Counted from the stretch's first letter, positions 34,401 to 42,780 are shown. The stretch: DNA of 64,000 nt from CAZFZT01 sp964523675 (GCA_964523675.1 CAZFZT010000006.1:1-64000), one strand, 5' to 3'. Notes: generated by a model from the letters alone, not told the origin. Made by a program: numbers and translations.

Positions 34401-35359
34401 GGCCCGGTGCCATCATCAAAGACCGTGAGTGCCCATACGACGCCACTCAATCCGCCTCCAACGTCCGTCCAAGTGACGCCGTTCCACTTCGCGATTCCAA
34501 AGTGTCCACCGGCATAGAGACTCGGCCCACTTCCGTCGTCGAAGACTTCTAGTGCATTTACTTTAGCATCGAGACCCTCGCCCATTTTGTGCCACCAGCT
34601 CCATTCGCCTCCCGAACAACTGCCGGGGCAGTATTTCACGATATTGCTCACGTGGACGTCTGGATTGAACGAAACATTGAGCCAGGAAAAGTTTCCGCCA
34701 ATGTACAAACAATCGCACTCGCCATCGTCAAATGCCTTAAGGGCGTTAACGGAGCCATCTGGGTAGGTCGAACTAAATGTACCCCAATTGCTACCGGTCC
34801 AAGAGGCGATGTGTCCCGAGAAAGATTCGTCCGATCCAACAGTCGTGAAGCCGCCCCCGATGTACAATTTCTCGTTGAACACTTCCATGGCACCTACACC
34901 ACTGTTCCACGGTCCAACGCCTCCTCCGAATCCTGACCACGTTTGAGTATCGAATCGGTAGCGAGCCACATTGTCGCCTGTAGCACCCATGGAGAAATTT
35001 CCGCCCACGTAGAGATGCGTCCCTTGTGTTCCAGTGAATGTGGCCATTGTTTGGATCGGCGCTCCCGGCCAGCTAAAGTCGCCGCCAAGCGAAATCCAAT
35101 CCTCGCCGTCCCACTTGGCGACGTGATTGGTCTCAACGCCGCCCGCACTCGTAAATCTTCCGCCCACGTAGAGAGCCGACCCGCTGCCGTCATCGTAGAC
35201 AGTCATTGTCGTCACTTGCGGAATACCATTTCCATCCAATCCGGGTTGTCCGAATGTCGGATCCCACTCCCACTCGCACGGGTTCGAGTCGCCAGCGGAC
35301 GCCGGCACAACGAGTGCGAACAGAGCTACGAGGATGCTGATCTTCTCAAGCTGCTTCAA
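31460..35359 (-). CDS. Giant secreted mosaic protein: propeller-like, PEP-CTERM-type and FG-GAP repeats, dockerin-like tail
   Basis: A 1299-residue exported protein. A TTG at 35359 starts a signal peptide (cleavage near VVPASAG). Residues about 40-395 hold seven or so repeats of the form LYVGGxFTSAGGxxxNxVAKWDG, a propeller-like fold. Residues about 400-760 resemble the glycine-rich beta-repeats of PEP-CTERM-associated proteins (VGNAGNGKLSIENGGSLVS). Residues about 885-1205 are FG-GAP/VCBS repeats (DFTGDGRLDLAVANSGSNSV). The tail (1237-1299) has two dockerin-like loops, GVPDLLALLACWG and DLNGNGNVGVPDLLELLAAWG. It ends only 77 bp from the M3 start. Role unknown; extracellular adhesion or carbohydrate contact is a guess. 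Confidence 0.85.
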   Translation of the reverse strand: MKQLEKISILVALFALVVPASAGDSNPCEWEWDPTFGQPGLDGNGIPQVTTMTVYDDGSGSALYVGGRFTSAGGVETNHVAKWDGEDWISLGGDFSWPGAPIQTMATFTGTQGTHLYVGGNFSMGATGDNVARYRFDTQTWSGFGGGVGPWNSGVGAMEVFNEKLYIGGGFTTVGSDESFSGHIASWTGSNWGTFSSTYPDGSVNALKAFDDGECDCLYIGGNFSWLNVSFNPDVHVSNIVKYCPGSCSGGEWSWWHKMGEGLDAKVNALEVFDDGSGPSLYAGGHFGIAKWNGVTWTDVGGGLSGVVWALTVFDDGTGPALYAGGSFSGGVMKWDGNQWSSLLLSESGGGSNSVRALAYFDDGAGSALYAGGLFTSAGGHESNLIAKWTCRQMHWSAGTGVFNDPANWIPQAVPSPTTDAVFDGSAVLLPDAYNVNFTDHADARRLMARTDHVTLNLLGKSFTLHQPSSDDIPSLLIGTYPDEDARLIFRNLLPPMSVLDTATISIGDAPQSMGRLTFRDSSFRAETYGNVHVGRRGLGHLIVEQNGEFRYGTAGSRLEIGAESGSSGTFRIQSGGTALTMASLDTLSIGRDEGSVGEAIVSGGGSSWTNVGDEFIVGNAGNGKLSIENGGSLVSQSLIQVILAKEPGSTADVKVVGAGSYWIEAATAITIGAGEASIEVIDGGIIEGLNIHNFANGTISGDGFIFSDVFNLGTVIPGAAPTLAGGDSTGTLTIQGNYRQIGPPPGGSLDESGQLHVRVGADGSDRLHVTGNAELGGGLFVELMDGFDPELDQQFEVLTAGSVDPQHDRFDVAFMPGLPAIERQQRFMRLDYPEGGLAGGGGVAGGPPGSGPGVVVTVDLLGALVGFDNPFEEAVAGSPTAIAVGNFDDGNDSDDLAIALEGTPGSVIVLYNDGFGNFTSQQTINVGDLPRAIAMGDFTGDGRLDLAVANSGSNSVSILMNNGSGFAPAVDVAVGSVPRDVVAGEFREKGVFDLAVANAGDDTVHILHNDGGSFSFGSAISNLDTPVSLAAGDMNGDDVVDLVLGNFGEGTQDNPGSAQPILNSGDGTFVSGAAIEAGQGVFQVSIEDIDNTKDNDIIVVSAGSLGIVRSLSGGAFAPAVLLPLQGEPGQMTAFDMDGDRDVDVALVINDPENGPFVRLLRNDTTASGSVVFAHAEDVAQGLGATLLAHGDITGDGDDDLITIGEQTSEGGLAGGGAGSANVFVHANSQGKPNQPDCPGDLSPPGGDQSVGVPDLLALLACWGEVDAGGACAAADLNGNGNVGVPDLLELLAAWGTCP
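31471..31648. repeat. Segment nearly identical to 35805-35984
   Basis: The DNA coding for the dockerin-like pair of this gene matches the tail of the next gene upstream almost base for base; over about 90 bp (31556-31647) I see only two differences. Conserved DNA, including synonymous sites, points to recent duplication or gene conversion of the tail alone. Confidence 0.8.
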
Positions 35360-35795
35360 GTAGCATAGATCTGTCAGTTCACTCCACTGCCTCCTTCCGG
35401 CGGCCGGACCGCCTCGTTTGCGTTACCACGGAACTGCATGGCGGACCGAACTCCCCGTCAGCAATATACCTGCAGGGGCGGTGAGTCACAAGTGAAAATC
35501 GGCTGGCGCAGAACTCTGTGGCTGAAATCGTCGCATCGCCGCTGCATGAGTACTCCACTAAGAAAGAGAACGATTACTGCGGTGACAAGCCGCCAGGGCG
35601 ATGCGACTTTGTTCCGAGACCGCTTGGGGAGAGCGATCTGCGCTTGCGGCCGCATCGGATTGCCTATCTTGCTTGATGGGCGTCCCAACCGCGGGCTGCC
35701 GCCACGCGGCTATTGGGGAGGCGAATCTGATCCGACCGGCAGCAGCGAGTTTCGCAGCGGGGCCCCGAGGCCCCCTCTCGATTCCACCGCGCTGC
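35360..35795. other. Upstream region of the giant mosaic gene
   Basis: A 436-bp stretch between two same-strand giant genes. It must hold the promoter of the 31460-35359 gene and the end of the transcript from 35796-37700. A small GC hairpin (GGGCC/GGCCC, 35760-35773) lies 22 bp after the latter's stop but has no T-run. Open frames across it have no family likeness and I call no gene. Confidence 0.45.
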
Positions 35796-37700
35796 TCATT
35801 CGCATTCCCCCCACGCGGCGAGGAGCTCCAGCAGATCCGGTACACCGACGTTCTCGTCATCTGTGAGGTCCGCCGCAGCGCACGCGCTGCCCGCATCAAC
35901 CTCTCCCCAACATGCAAGCAGCGCGAGCAGGTCGGGCACGCCGACGCTCTGATCGCCGCCCGGGGGGCTGAGGTCGCCGGGACATGGCGGCTGCTGCGAT
36001 GATGGCGGTGTAAGGGTAATCGTCTGGTTGGCCGGAACGTTCAATACGACTGTGTCGTCGCCGACCGGCCATTTAACGCGCACTTCATCGACGATGTCGT
36101 CAGCTAACGTACCCAGGCCGAAATGCGCAACGAGTTCATTGCCGCCGAGGAAGCTGATCCCGCCGGTGATCCAGCGCATTTGCCGCTTATTGTCGATGGT
36201 GATTGTAATCTTTGCGCCGATGCCGTGCGGCGCGAGCGGCGAGCCGTCGCTTGCGCCTTCGGATGTGTCGAGCGCGATGCGAATCCAGTCGGCGTCACCT
36301 GCCGACAGATCGAGTTCGTTTTCAAAGAAAAATAGTGGCTCGTTGTTGGCGGTGAGCAGCAGATCCATCGCCCCGTCACGGTTGTAATCAAGTGAAACGA
36401 GTGTCCGACCTTTACCGAAGTGATTCAAGTCCGCAGCGGAGGCGAGTTCAGTGAATGTGGTGTTGGGCGGATTCGCATTATTGATCCAGAGCTGCGACGG
36501 CTTATTGCCGTAAGTGCCGGACGATGAAGAGTCGCCATTGGTTGCTGCAAGATCGCACCAGCCGTCGTTATTGAAGTCAGCGGCGGTCGCGCCCCAACCG
36601 TAGAACCCCGCATGTACACCGGCAGCTTGTGCATGTTCAGCGAAGGCGTGGAAGCCGGTGTTTCGATAGAGCTTGTTGCCGGTCCAACTGCCCCCGTTGT
36701 AGATGGAGGTCACGTACCAATCAAGGCGACCATCGTTCTGAAAGTCACCCACAGTATGACCCATTCCATTTTCCTCATGGCCGGTATTGGATTGGATGGT
36801 GTAGTCGGTGAAGGTGACGATGCCCTTTTCGTCCGGGCCGTTGTTCCTGAAGTAGCGCGAGCCGACGTAGGTAATCCCCTTGAAGTCGCCCACGAGAAGC
36901 AATTCAGGCCAGCCATCCGCATTCATGTCAGCAAAAGACGAGGAGAGATTAGCGATCGGGCCAACGCCTGAGAAAAGCCCGATGGCAGCAGTGACATCTG
37001 TAAACGTTTCGCCACCGCCGCTTACGTTGCTTTGAAACAGACGATTGCCGTTATTGTTCGGCGCGCCGAATGCGAAGCCGCCGACATACAGATCAAGGTC
37101 GCCATCAAGATCATAATCACCGAAGCATGCGGTCCATGCGTCCTCAGCGCTCGGGTTCGACGCGTTGACGCCTGCTTGATTTGCGATGTTGGTAAAGCGG
37201 TACAGCTCAGTCTCAGCGTTGGAATCGTTGCGATACAACTTATGGTGTCCCGGCGAAGGGCTCCCAACGGGCCCCGCGCTGGTCACGTAGAGATCGATCC
37301 AACCGTCGTGATTGAAATCCGCTGCGATCGCGCTCTTGCCGCGATGCACCGCACTCAGGCCCCATTCCGCTGCTCGATTACTGAACGTCCCGTCGGTGTT
37401 GTTGATGAAGAGACGGTCGCGCTGATTGTTGTTTCCGCCGGAAACGACGAAGATGTCAACGAAGCCGTCGTTATTGAAGTCGCCGACGGTTGAGCCGCCC
37501 GAGTAGTTGTAGGAGTTGAAACCGAATGTCAGATGCGTATGCGTAAGCCCCGCGTCCGCCGTGCTGTTGGAAAAGTCCGGCGGAGCTGCGTTGGATGCAC
37601 ACACGAGACATAAGAGTGTCGCGAGGTGCGCGACGCTCATCGTTGGAGAAGCGGCGGGCCTGAAAAATGCACCGGCATGAGCGTCCTTGTTTAGATGCAT
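35796..37700 (-). CDS. Secreted CRTAC1-like protein: FG-GAP repeats, ASPIC/UnbV domain, dockerin-like tail
   Basis: A 634-residue exported protein. The ATG at 37700 has GGAG at good spacing and leads to a hydrophobic segment (VAHLATLLCLVCASNAA). Many FG-GAP/VCBS calcium loops fill residues 35-490, for example VGDFNNDGFVDIFVVSGG and DYDLDGDLDLYVGG. An ASPIC/UnbV domain follows (about 500-580; GIGAKITITIDNKRQMRWITGG and VDEVRVKWPVGDD). The last 55 residues carry two dockerin-like loops, nearly the same as in the neighbouring giant gene. ASPIC/UnbV proteins are common in planctomycetes and are thought to be extracellular. Function unknown. Confidence 0.87.
   Translation of the reverse strand: MHLNKDAHAGAFFRPAASPTMSVAHLATLLCLVCASNAAPPDFSNSTADAGLTHTHLTFGFNSYNYSGGSTVGDFNNDGFVDIFVVSGGNNNQRDRLFINNTDGTFSNRAAEWGLSAVHRGKSAIAADFNHDGWIDLYVTSAGPVGSPSPGHHKLYRNDSNAETELYRFTNIANQAGVNASNPSAEDAWTACFGDYDLDGDLDLYVGGFAFGAPNNNGNRLFQSNVSGGGETFTDVTAAIGLFSGVGPIANLSSSFADMNADGWPELLLVGDFKGITYVGSRYFRNNGPDEKGIVTFTDYTIQSNTGHEENGMGHTVGDFQNDGRLDWYVTSIYNGGSWTGNKLYRNTGFHAFAEHAQAAGVHAGFYGWGATAADFNNDGWCDLAATNGDSSSSGTYGNKPSQLWINNANPPNTTFTELASAADLNHFGKGRTLVSLDYNRDGAMDLLLTANNEPLFFFENELDLSAGDADWIRIALDTSEGASDGSPLAPHGIGAKITITIDNKRQMRWITGGISFLGGNELVAHFGLGTLADDIVDEVRVKWPVGDDTVVLNVPANQTITLTPPSSQQPPCPGDLSPPGGDQSVGVPDLLALLACWGEVDAGSACAAADLTDDENVGVPDLLELLAAWGECE
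35805..35984. repeat. Segment nearly identical to 31471-31648
   Basis: Tail-coding DNA of the CRTAC1-like gene, matching the tail of the 1299-residue gene. Conservation falls off sharply upstream, where the proteins are unrelated, so only the module is shared. Confidence 0.8.
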
Positions 37701-37820
37701 AATACATTCTCCACTTGAGAAGGAGACAAGCAACCCCGCGAAATCTTATCCTGCCTCATCGCGATGCGAACTCGCCGCGACCGAACTGTCGTTCCACTGC
37801 GGCAGGAATGAATAGTGCTC

Positions 37821-40800
37821 CTACGGGCAGGCCCCCCACTGTGCAAGTAGGTCGAGCAGGTCCGGCACTCCAACTGCACCATCACTCGTCAGGTCCGCAC
37901 TGAGGCAAGCGGGTTCTGCGAATCCCCAGCATGCGAGGAGCGCCAGCAAATCGGGAACACCCACAGCGCCATCGCCAGTGAGATCAGCGGGGCAAGCCGC
38001 ACCTGCATCGTCACCGAACGACATGTTCTCAATGATGAGTTCAGGAACATCCACAGTGCTCGTCAGCGATCGTCTGATCCAGCGCATCTGAACGTCAGTT
38101 TCAGCGATGAATCGAATGGCGTCGCCGGGATACACCTCACCATCGCCGCCGCCGGTGTTGGTCTGGAAGAAAAATGACTGCGGCTCATCCCATTCCAGCA
38201 CGCTCTGCAAAGTAGGACTCGCCTCGAATGGATCAAGTTTCGTATGAGAACTCTTCGGCCAGGCGTTCTTGAAGTTATAGGTCGCAACAGCACTCTTGCT
38301 GTAGTTCGGAATGGTGAGCAGCACCTCGTCGCCGAGCAGCACTTCTGCGATAACCGAAGTCGGTGCGATGTCAGCGAAGTCCGCTTCGATGGTCATGGCA
38401 TTGTCGGCGCCTTGTCCGCCCGGAGGCATGTTGACGATGAGCGAAGCCGACGACGTGCCTTCGTTCCACTCCATCGTTTCGATCTCCTTCTTCAGTTCGA
38501 GCGTCGCGCCGTCGGCGAAGGTGATGCAATCCGGCGGCAGACCCGCACACGGATTGACAATGGCAAAACCCAAATCCGCTTCATACTGATCACGGCTGAA
38601 CTTCGCGAGGCGCAGATTGTTGCTTGCAATGATTGCGGGCGAGCCGATTGAAGGATTCGCAAGAACAAGATCTGGAAGACCATCGCCATCTGCGTCCGGG
38701 CAACAGCCGAACTGCGCTGCACCGCTGGCGCGATGTTCGACGCCGAAGAGCCCGATCGCTTCATCGAGAACCACAAGTTTCCACGGCTGATCGGGCTGCT
38801 CACCACCGCCGGCGATCTTCAAGGCGCTCAGCGGACTCATTGATTCCGCGCCCAACGCCGTGATGATGGCGAACTCACCGGTGACGACCGGGCCGCCCTT
38901 CACTTTGATCGACTCCGGCGCCATCCATCGAATCATGCAGACCGGATCACCGTCCTTCTGACCAAGCGTGACTTCATAGTCGGTGGTGGAGGATCCGCTC
39001 GCAAACAGCGACACGCCGCTCCCCTGCTGCACGACATGCGTGAGTTCATGCGCGAGATAAATCTTGACTTCATACCCTGCAGGGTTGAAATGCGACAGGT
39101 CCGGCGCGAACTCGACAGCGTCCTCAATGCCCTCTGCATCGGGGCACGAACGCGCATCACATCGGGATACGGCGACCGAGGCAGGCGTTCCGTCAGAGGA
39201 GACCGCGCTCATGTTCACTTTCTTGGCAAGTTCCGCCCCTGCCTTGAACTTCACTTGCGCAAACTCACTTGCGCCAAGCTGGATGTCAACGCCTCCGCCT
39301 TGTGCCGGACCGCCGACCACCAAGCCGCGCTGGAGGCCTTGGGCGGCGTTGTCGAGCATGTCGAACTCGGAAACCGCCAACGATGCGCCTCCAGTTGCGG
39401 CGTGAAGCAGGCCGAAGACATGCCCTTCGTTGAAGGTGACATGAGCCGGCTTGATGTTTGTGATCACGAGCGATCCGGTCGCTGCGCCGTCACCCCCACC
39501 GTGACCAGCGGTGATCGCGGTGCGCTTGCGGGTCTTGATGGCAAGCTTGACCCCGCCATTACCACGTGCTGCGGGAATGAGCGCCAATTCGCCACCGATG
39601 ATGGGATCAAGCGTCTGATCAAAATGGACGCACACATCGCTTTCAAACCCCCACAGGAAGCCCGGCACGTGTTCGCCACCTGCATGGTCAGCATCGGTGA
39701 TTGATGTCACGCGCACCGGCGACCCACCTGGGCACTGGCTGATGAAGATGGGTTGTCCTGGTTCAACACATTCAGTACCGACGGGCCGGCCGCCTTTGCG
39801 CACGTCGACACAAACCAAGTCTGCGCCGATGGCAGCGAAATCCGCGTGCATTTGGATTTCACCGTTCGAACCGCCGCCGAGATCACTGATGAAGTGCTCG
39901 GTCTCGCCGCACAGTTCTTCTCCCTCGTCGCCGCCATCTGCGGATGCGGGGCAGTACGTACTCGTTACCTTGATCGAATCACCCGGGTGGATGGATTTTG
40001 CGGCGATCTTGATCTCCTTGCCGGTTTGCGGATTGCGCCCGGTGGAAGCCGCATTCATTGCAGGCAGCGTCCATTCCTTGGGGAAGTGGCCGCGCAGTTC
40101 GACGCCGTTAAGNNNNNNNNNNATCTCAATGGCCCGGGGACATTCATCGGGGTTCTGTCCGCAAAGCGGCACTTCAGTGATGTGTCCCCCGCGTCGAGCG
40201 CGCATCTCAAACCGGTCGACGGGCTTCCACTCCAGCTCGAACTGTTGCTCCCCGACTCGAACGCCGAAATCGTGCACTTCGATTGCGTTACCCGCCGCTG
40301 CGCCTTCGGCATGTTCGAGAGCCCAGTTCAGATCAACCGTCGAATCGAGCTCCGTTTCATACTCGATAATCAACTCGGTGATGTCAAGCGGAGCGGGACC
40401 GGGGTTCACCCAGTTCTCGAGTTCGAACTTCGTCGGCTCTCGAAATCTGATTCGCTCTCGAACGACAAGCTTGGGGACGCCCGCATCATCAACGACGCCC
40501 CAATCGACATCGATCTTGATCGCATCATCGCCGGGTCCGTCAATGTACACCTCGCCGCACCCCACGCCCACTTTCACGCCAGGCGGAAGGGACGCTTCAC
40601 CCTCCGCCACCGTATCTTCATCGTTCTTCGCCCTTGCGCGGACGACGCCGGGCGAGAAACTTTCAAGTTCGATCCAATCGCCTGAATCTCCGTCAACGCG
40701 ACATTCGCCTTCTATCACGCCAACATTGATGTAGCTGCTCTGGAAGGAATCTTGTGGCGAGATGATGATCCCCCCACCGCTGCCTGCGCCGACGCCCGCT

Positions 40801-41495
40801 CCGCCAGAGATGTAGCGGAGCGCGGCTGACCAACCACTGATGAGAAGTCCTTCTTGCAACGAGCCCGGCGGGACTGTTGAGTGAAGCAGCCGTGTACCCG
40901 CCGGCAGCACTGCATCCTCCTTCACCACGCGCAGCAGGTCAGGATGGCCGTCACCATCGACATCCCCAATGACAAGACCGGCGTGACCCAGCGCCTCAAA
41001 CAGGAAGCCCGCTACGCGCACGGGTTCAGGTGGAACGAAACTGCCGACAATCTGACCGCGAATCTCACCGCTAGCATGCGCTGTCGAATGCAGATTGATG
41101 TACGCGTTGCCGCTGAGAATCGTTTGAATCTGAGCAGGAAGCAAATCGGCATGGCCGGCGATCGCGCCGCTCGTGCCGCCTGATGGCGAGAGTGTGACAA
41201 ACGGTGGTCCATTGACACCTGCAGGGCCTTGATGTATATGCGCCGCCGTGGCCTGGCCAAGCAATCCAGAGTAGGTGCAATCGACATCGACAGTTCGAGC
41301 CGCGTCGTCAAGCACGACGACGCACATGCCCGTCGCCGGGCTTCCGGTCGGCGGGACTTCCTGTGACTCTTCGAGCTCGTGCTTGAAAACGAAGACGTCC
41401 GCTGTCGCCGTTTCACATGATCCCGCCCAGACCATCGACATGACCAAGCACGCAGCGGCCGATCGTAACCCCGACCATCTCAATGAACTCGACAT
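37821..41495 (-). CDS. Giant secreted CHRD-domain protein with HELTH motif and dockerin-like tail
   Basis: About 1224 residues, across a run of 10 N. The ATG at 41495 follows GGAGAG and opens a signal peptide (cleavage near ETATAD). A CHRD domain occupies residues about 35-150 (LEESQEVPPTGSPATGMCVV; AAHIHQGPAGVNGP). At about residue 815 stands LAHELTHVVQQGSG, an HExxH motif in the form known from DUF4157/eCIS-core proteins. The C-terminus (about 1165-1224) has two well-formed dockerin-like loops (DLTGDGAVGVPDLL, DLTSDGAVGVPDLL). The rest is beta-rich and unrecognised. Because the gap length is a placeholder, the joined frame, and whether this is one gene, is not certain. Confidence 0.75.
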   Translation of the reverse strand: MSSSLRWSGLRSAAACLVMSMVWAGSCETATADVFVFKHELEESQEVPPTGSPATGMCVVVLDDAARTVDVDCTYSGLLGQATAAHIHQGPAGVNGPPFVTLSPSGGTSGAIAGHADLLPAQIQTILSGNAYINLHSTAHASGEIRGQIVGSFVPPEPVRVAGFLFEALGHAGLVIGDVDGDGHPDLLRVVKEDAVLPAGTRLLHSTVPPGSLQEGLLISGWSAALRYISGGAGVGAGSGGGIIISPQDSFQSSYINVGVIEGECRVDGDSGDWIELESFSPGVVRARAKNDEDTVAEGEASLPPGVKVGVGCGEVYIDGPGDDAIKIDVDWGVVDDAGVPKLVVRERIRFREPTKFELENWVNPGPAPLDITELIIEYETELDSTVDLNWALEHAEGAAAGNAIEVHDFGVRVGEQQFELEWKPVDRFEMRARRGGHITEVPLCGQNPDECPRAIEXXXXLNGVELRGHFPKEWTLPAMNAASTGRNPQTGKEIKIAAKSIHPGDSIKVTSTYCPASADGGDEGEELCGETEHFISDLGGGSNGEIQMHADFAAIGADLVCVDVRKGGRPVGTECVEPGQPIFISQCPGGSPVRVTSITDADHAGGEHVPGFLWGFESDVCVHFDQTLDPIIGGELALIPAARGNGGVKLAIKTRKRTAITAGHGGGDGAATGSLVITNIKPAHVTFNEGHVFGLLHAATGGASLAVSEFDMLDNAAQGLQRGLVVGGPAQGGGVDIQLGASEFAQVKFKAGAELAKKVNMSAVSSDGTPASVAVSRCDARSCPDAEGIEDAVEFAPDLSHFNPAGYEVKIYLAHELTHVVQQGSGVSLFASGSSTTDYEVTLGQKDGDPVCMIRWMAPESIKVKGGPVVTGEFAIITALGAESMSPLSALKIAGGGEQPDQPWKLVVLDEAIGLFGVEHRASGAAQFGCCPDADGDGLPDLVLANPSIGSPAIIASNNLRLAKFSRDQYEADLGFAIVNPCAGLPPDCITFADGATLELKKEIETMEWNEGTSSASLIVNMPPGGQGADNAMTIEADFADIAPTSVIAEVLLGDEVLLTIPNYSKSAVATYNFKNAWPKSSHTKLDPFEASPTLQSVLEWDEPQSFFFQTNTGGGDGEVYPGDAIRFIAETDVQMRWIRRSLTSTVDVPELIIENMSFGDDAGAACPADLTGDGAVGVPDLLALLACWGFAEPACLSADLTSDGAVGVPDLLDLLAQWGACP
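40113..40122. other. Assembly gap (10 N)
   Basis: Ten unknown bases inside the CHRD gene. The round number suggests a scaffold placeholder. Flanking frames agree as drawn, but the true length is unknown. Confidence 0.98.
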
Positions 41496-41751
41496 CCCTC
41501 TCTCCTTTTCTAGCGCCCCCGGAAACGCATTTAAACGTGGATGCACCGAAGCCGAACCAGAACCGGCGCCGTGTCGACAGGACATCAAGAGGTCCGCGAC
41601 GACGCTTCACCTGCGTCATGAACCACAAATCTCATTGTAACGCATGAATTCGCCCGTGCGATGGCTTTTTCGCCCCGAAACGAACTCTCGTTGCCGGTCT
41701 CGAAAGAACAGCTGCGAACCAAAGGTTCGCCGCGACGCATTCGAGGCATGT

Positions 41752-42666
41752 TCAGGCCACATTCGCCTCAGTTGGCTGCACGATCGCGTACATACACAGC
41801 TCGAAGCGAGCGCCGCCGGCTTGAGAGGTGCCGCAGGTCAATGATCCCTCTGCACGCTCGAGCAGCCGACGGGAGACTGCAAGGCCGAGGCCGGTCCCCT
41901 GGGGAGATGCCTCGCATGCTCCTTGGGTCGCAAATGGACGAAACAAACGCGGCCGCAGACTCGGCGAAACTCCTGGACCATTGTCTTCTACCGAGACCAC
42001 GATTCTATTACCATCAATATGTTGCGCGCTGATCCAAATCTTCGGTTCGACCGTGTCGCTCAAGGCGTTGATTGCGTTGAGCAGCAGGTTCATCAGGACC
42101 TGCTGCAAGGCGAGCGGCTCGATCGCCGCCCACGCCGTTGATGGAATGTGCGTTTCGATCTTCACCCCTTTTGAGCCCGCCTGGCCGCCGAGGCATGCAA
42201 TGGTTGCATTGACAGCGCTGGCGATGTTCGCAGCGGCCCTGGCTTGACGCTGCCCTTTAACTCCTTCCTGCCTTCCATGCCCCCCATGCCCCCCATGCCC
42301 CCCATGCCTCCCATGCCTCCCCTTCTCGCCCTGGCCCCGCAGTGATGGCTCAGGCGCGGCGAATCCCATCAGCGTTTCGGCAATCCGTCCTGCTCTGCCG
42401 ATGCCGGTGATACATTGGTCGATAGCGCTACGGAGCCGGTCCGGGTCGCCTGACTTCAGCCGAGCCAACTGAGCTTGAGCCAGGGCCGGCGTGAGTTGGT
42501 TGTTCATCTCATGGACCACCCCTGCAGCCAGCGTGCCGATGGTTGCCAATCGCTGAAGATGCTCGACCTCGCGCGCATGCTCAACCAACTGGGATTCGAC
42601 CTCGTTGAGGCGATCCAGTAGGCTGGCGATCGTCAGATCATTCTCGTCCTGGTCGGATGACTGCAT
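41752..42666 (-). CDS. Soluble sensor histidine kinase next to parB
   Basis: A 304-residue kinase without membrane helices. A coiled-coil start (about 10-40) leads to the H box GVVHEMNNQLTPALAQAQLA, of the NtrB/HPK4-like type with Asn-Asn after the His. The HATPase domain (about 150-295) has N box LLLNAINAL, G1 VEDNGPGVSP, F-like RLFRPFAT and G2 GTGLGLAVSRRLL. Between them lies a Gly-His-Gly run coded by a 9-bp tandem repeat (42276-42320). The start at 42666 faces parB across the parS sites. No response regulator is adjacent, so the partner is unknown. Confidence 0.85.
   Translation of the reverse strand: MQSSDQDENDLTIASLLDRLNEVESQLVEHAREVEHLQRLATIGTLAAGVVHEMNNQLTPALAQAQLARLKSGDPDRLRSAIDQCITGIGRAGRIAETLMGFAAPEPSLRGQGEKGRHGRHGGHGGHGGHGRQEGVKGQRQARAAANIASAVNATIACLGGQAGSKGVKIETHIPSTAWAAIEPLALQQVLMNLLLNAINALSDTVEPKIWISAQHIDGNRIVVSVEDNGPGVSPSLRPRLFRPFATQGACEASPQGTGLGLAVSRRLLERAEGSLTCGTSQAGGARFELCMYAIVQPTEANVA
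42276..42320. repeat. 9-bp tandem repeat, five units (CATGCCCCC) inside the kinase gene
   Basis: Three perfect copies of CATGCCCCC then two of CATGCCTCC. The period is a multiple of three, so copy number changes would lengthen or shorten the GGH linker between the H-box and ATPase domains without breaking the frame. Confidence 0.95.
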
Positions 42667-42741
42667 GGCGCATCGCCAAGATCGGCCGAGGCCACGGCGA
42701 AGTTGAGCCGATTCCTGCGGCCGAGCAGCGAACGTCGCCGA

Positions 42742-42757
42742 TGTTCCACGTGGAACA
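42742..42757. promoter_or_regulatory. parS site 1
   Basis: TGTTCCACGTGGAACA is a perfect 16-bp palindrome of the conserved chromosomal parS type (GTTnCACGTGnAAC core). It lies 112 bp ahead of parB. ParB loads here and spreads on DNA as a CTP-dependent clamp. Confidence 0.92.
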
Positions 42758-42780
42758 CAACAGTGAATCGACCGTTCTCA

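Noticed and set aside
35760..35773. GC hairpin after the CRTAC1-like gene as a terminator
   Set aside because: Only five base pairs and no T-run on the minus strand.
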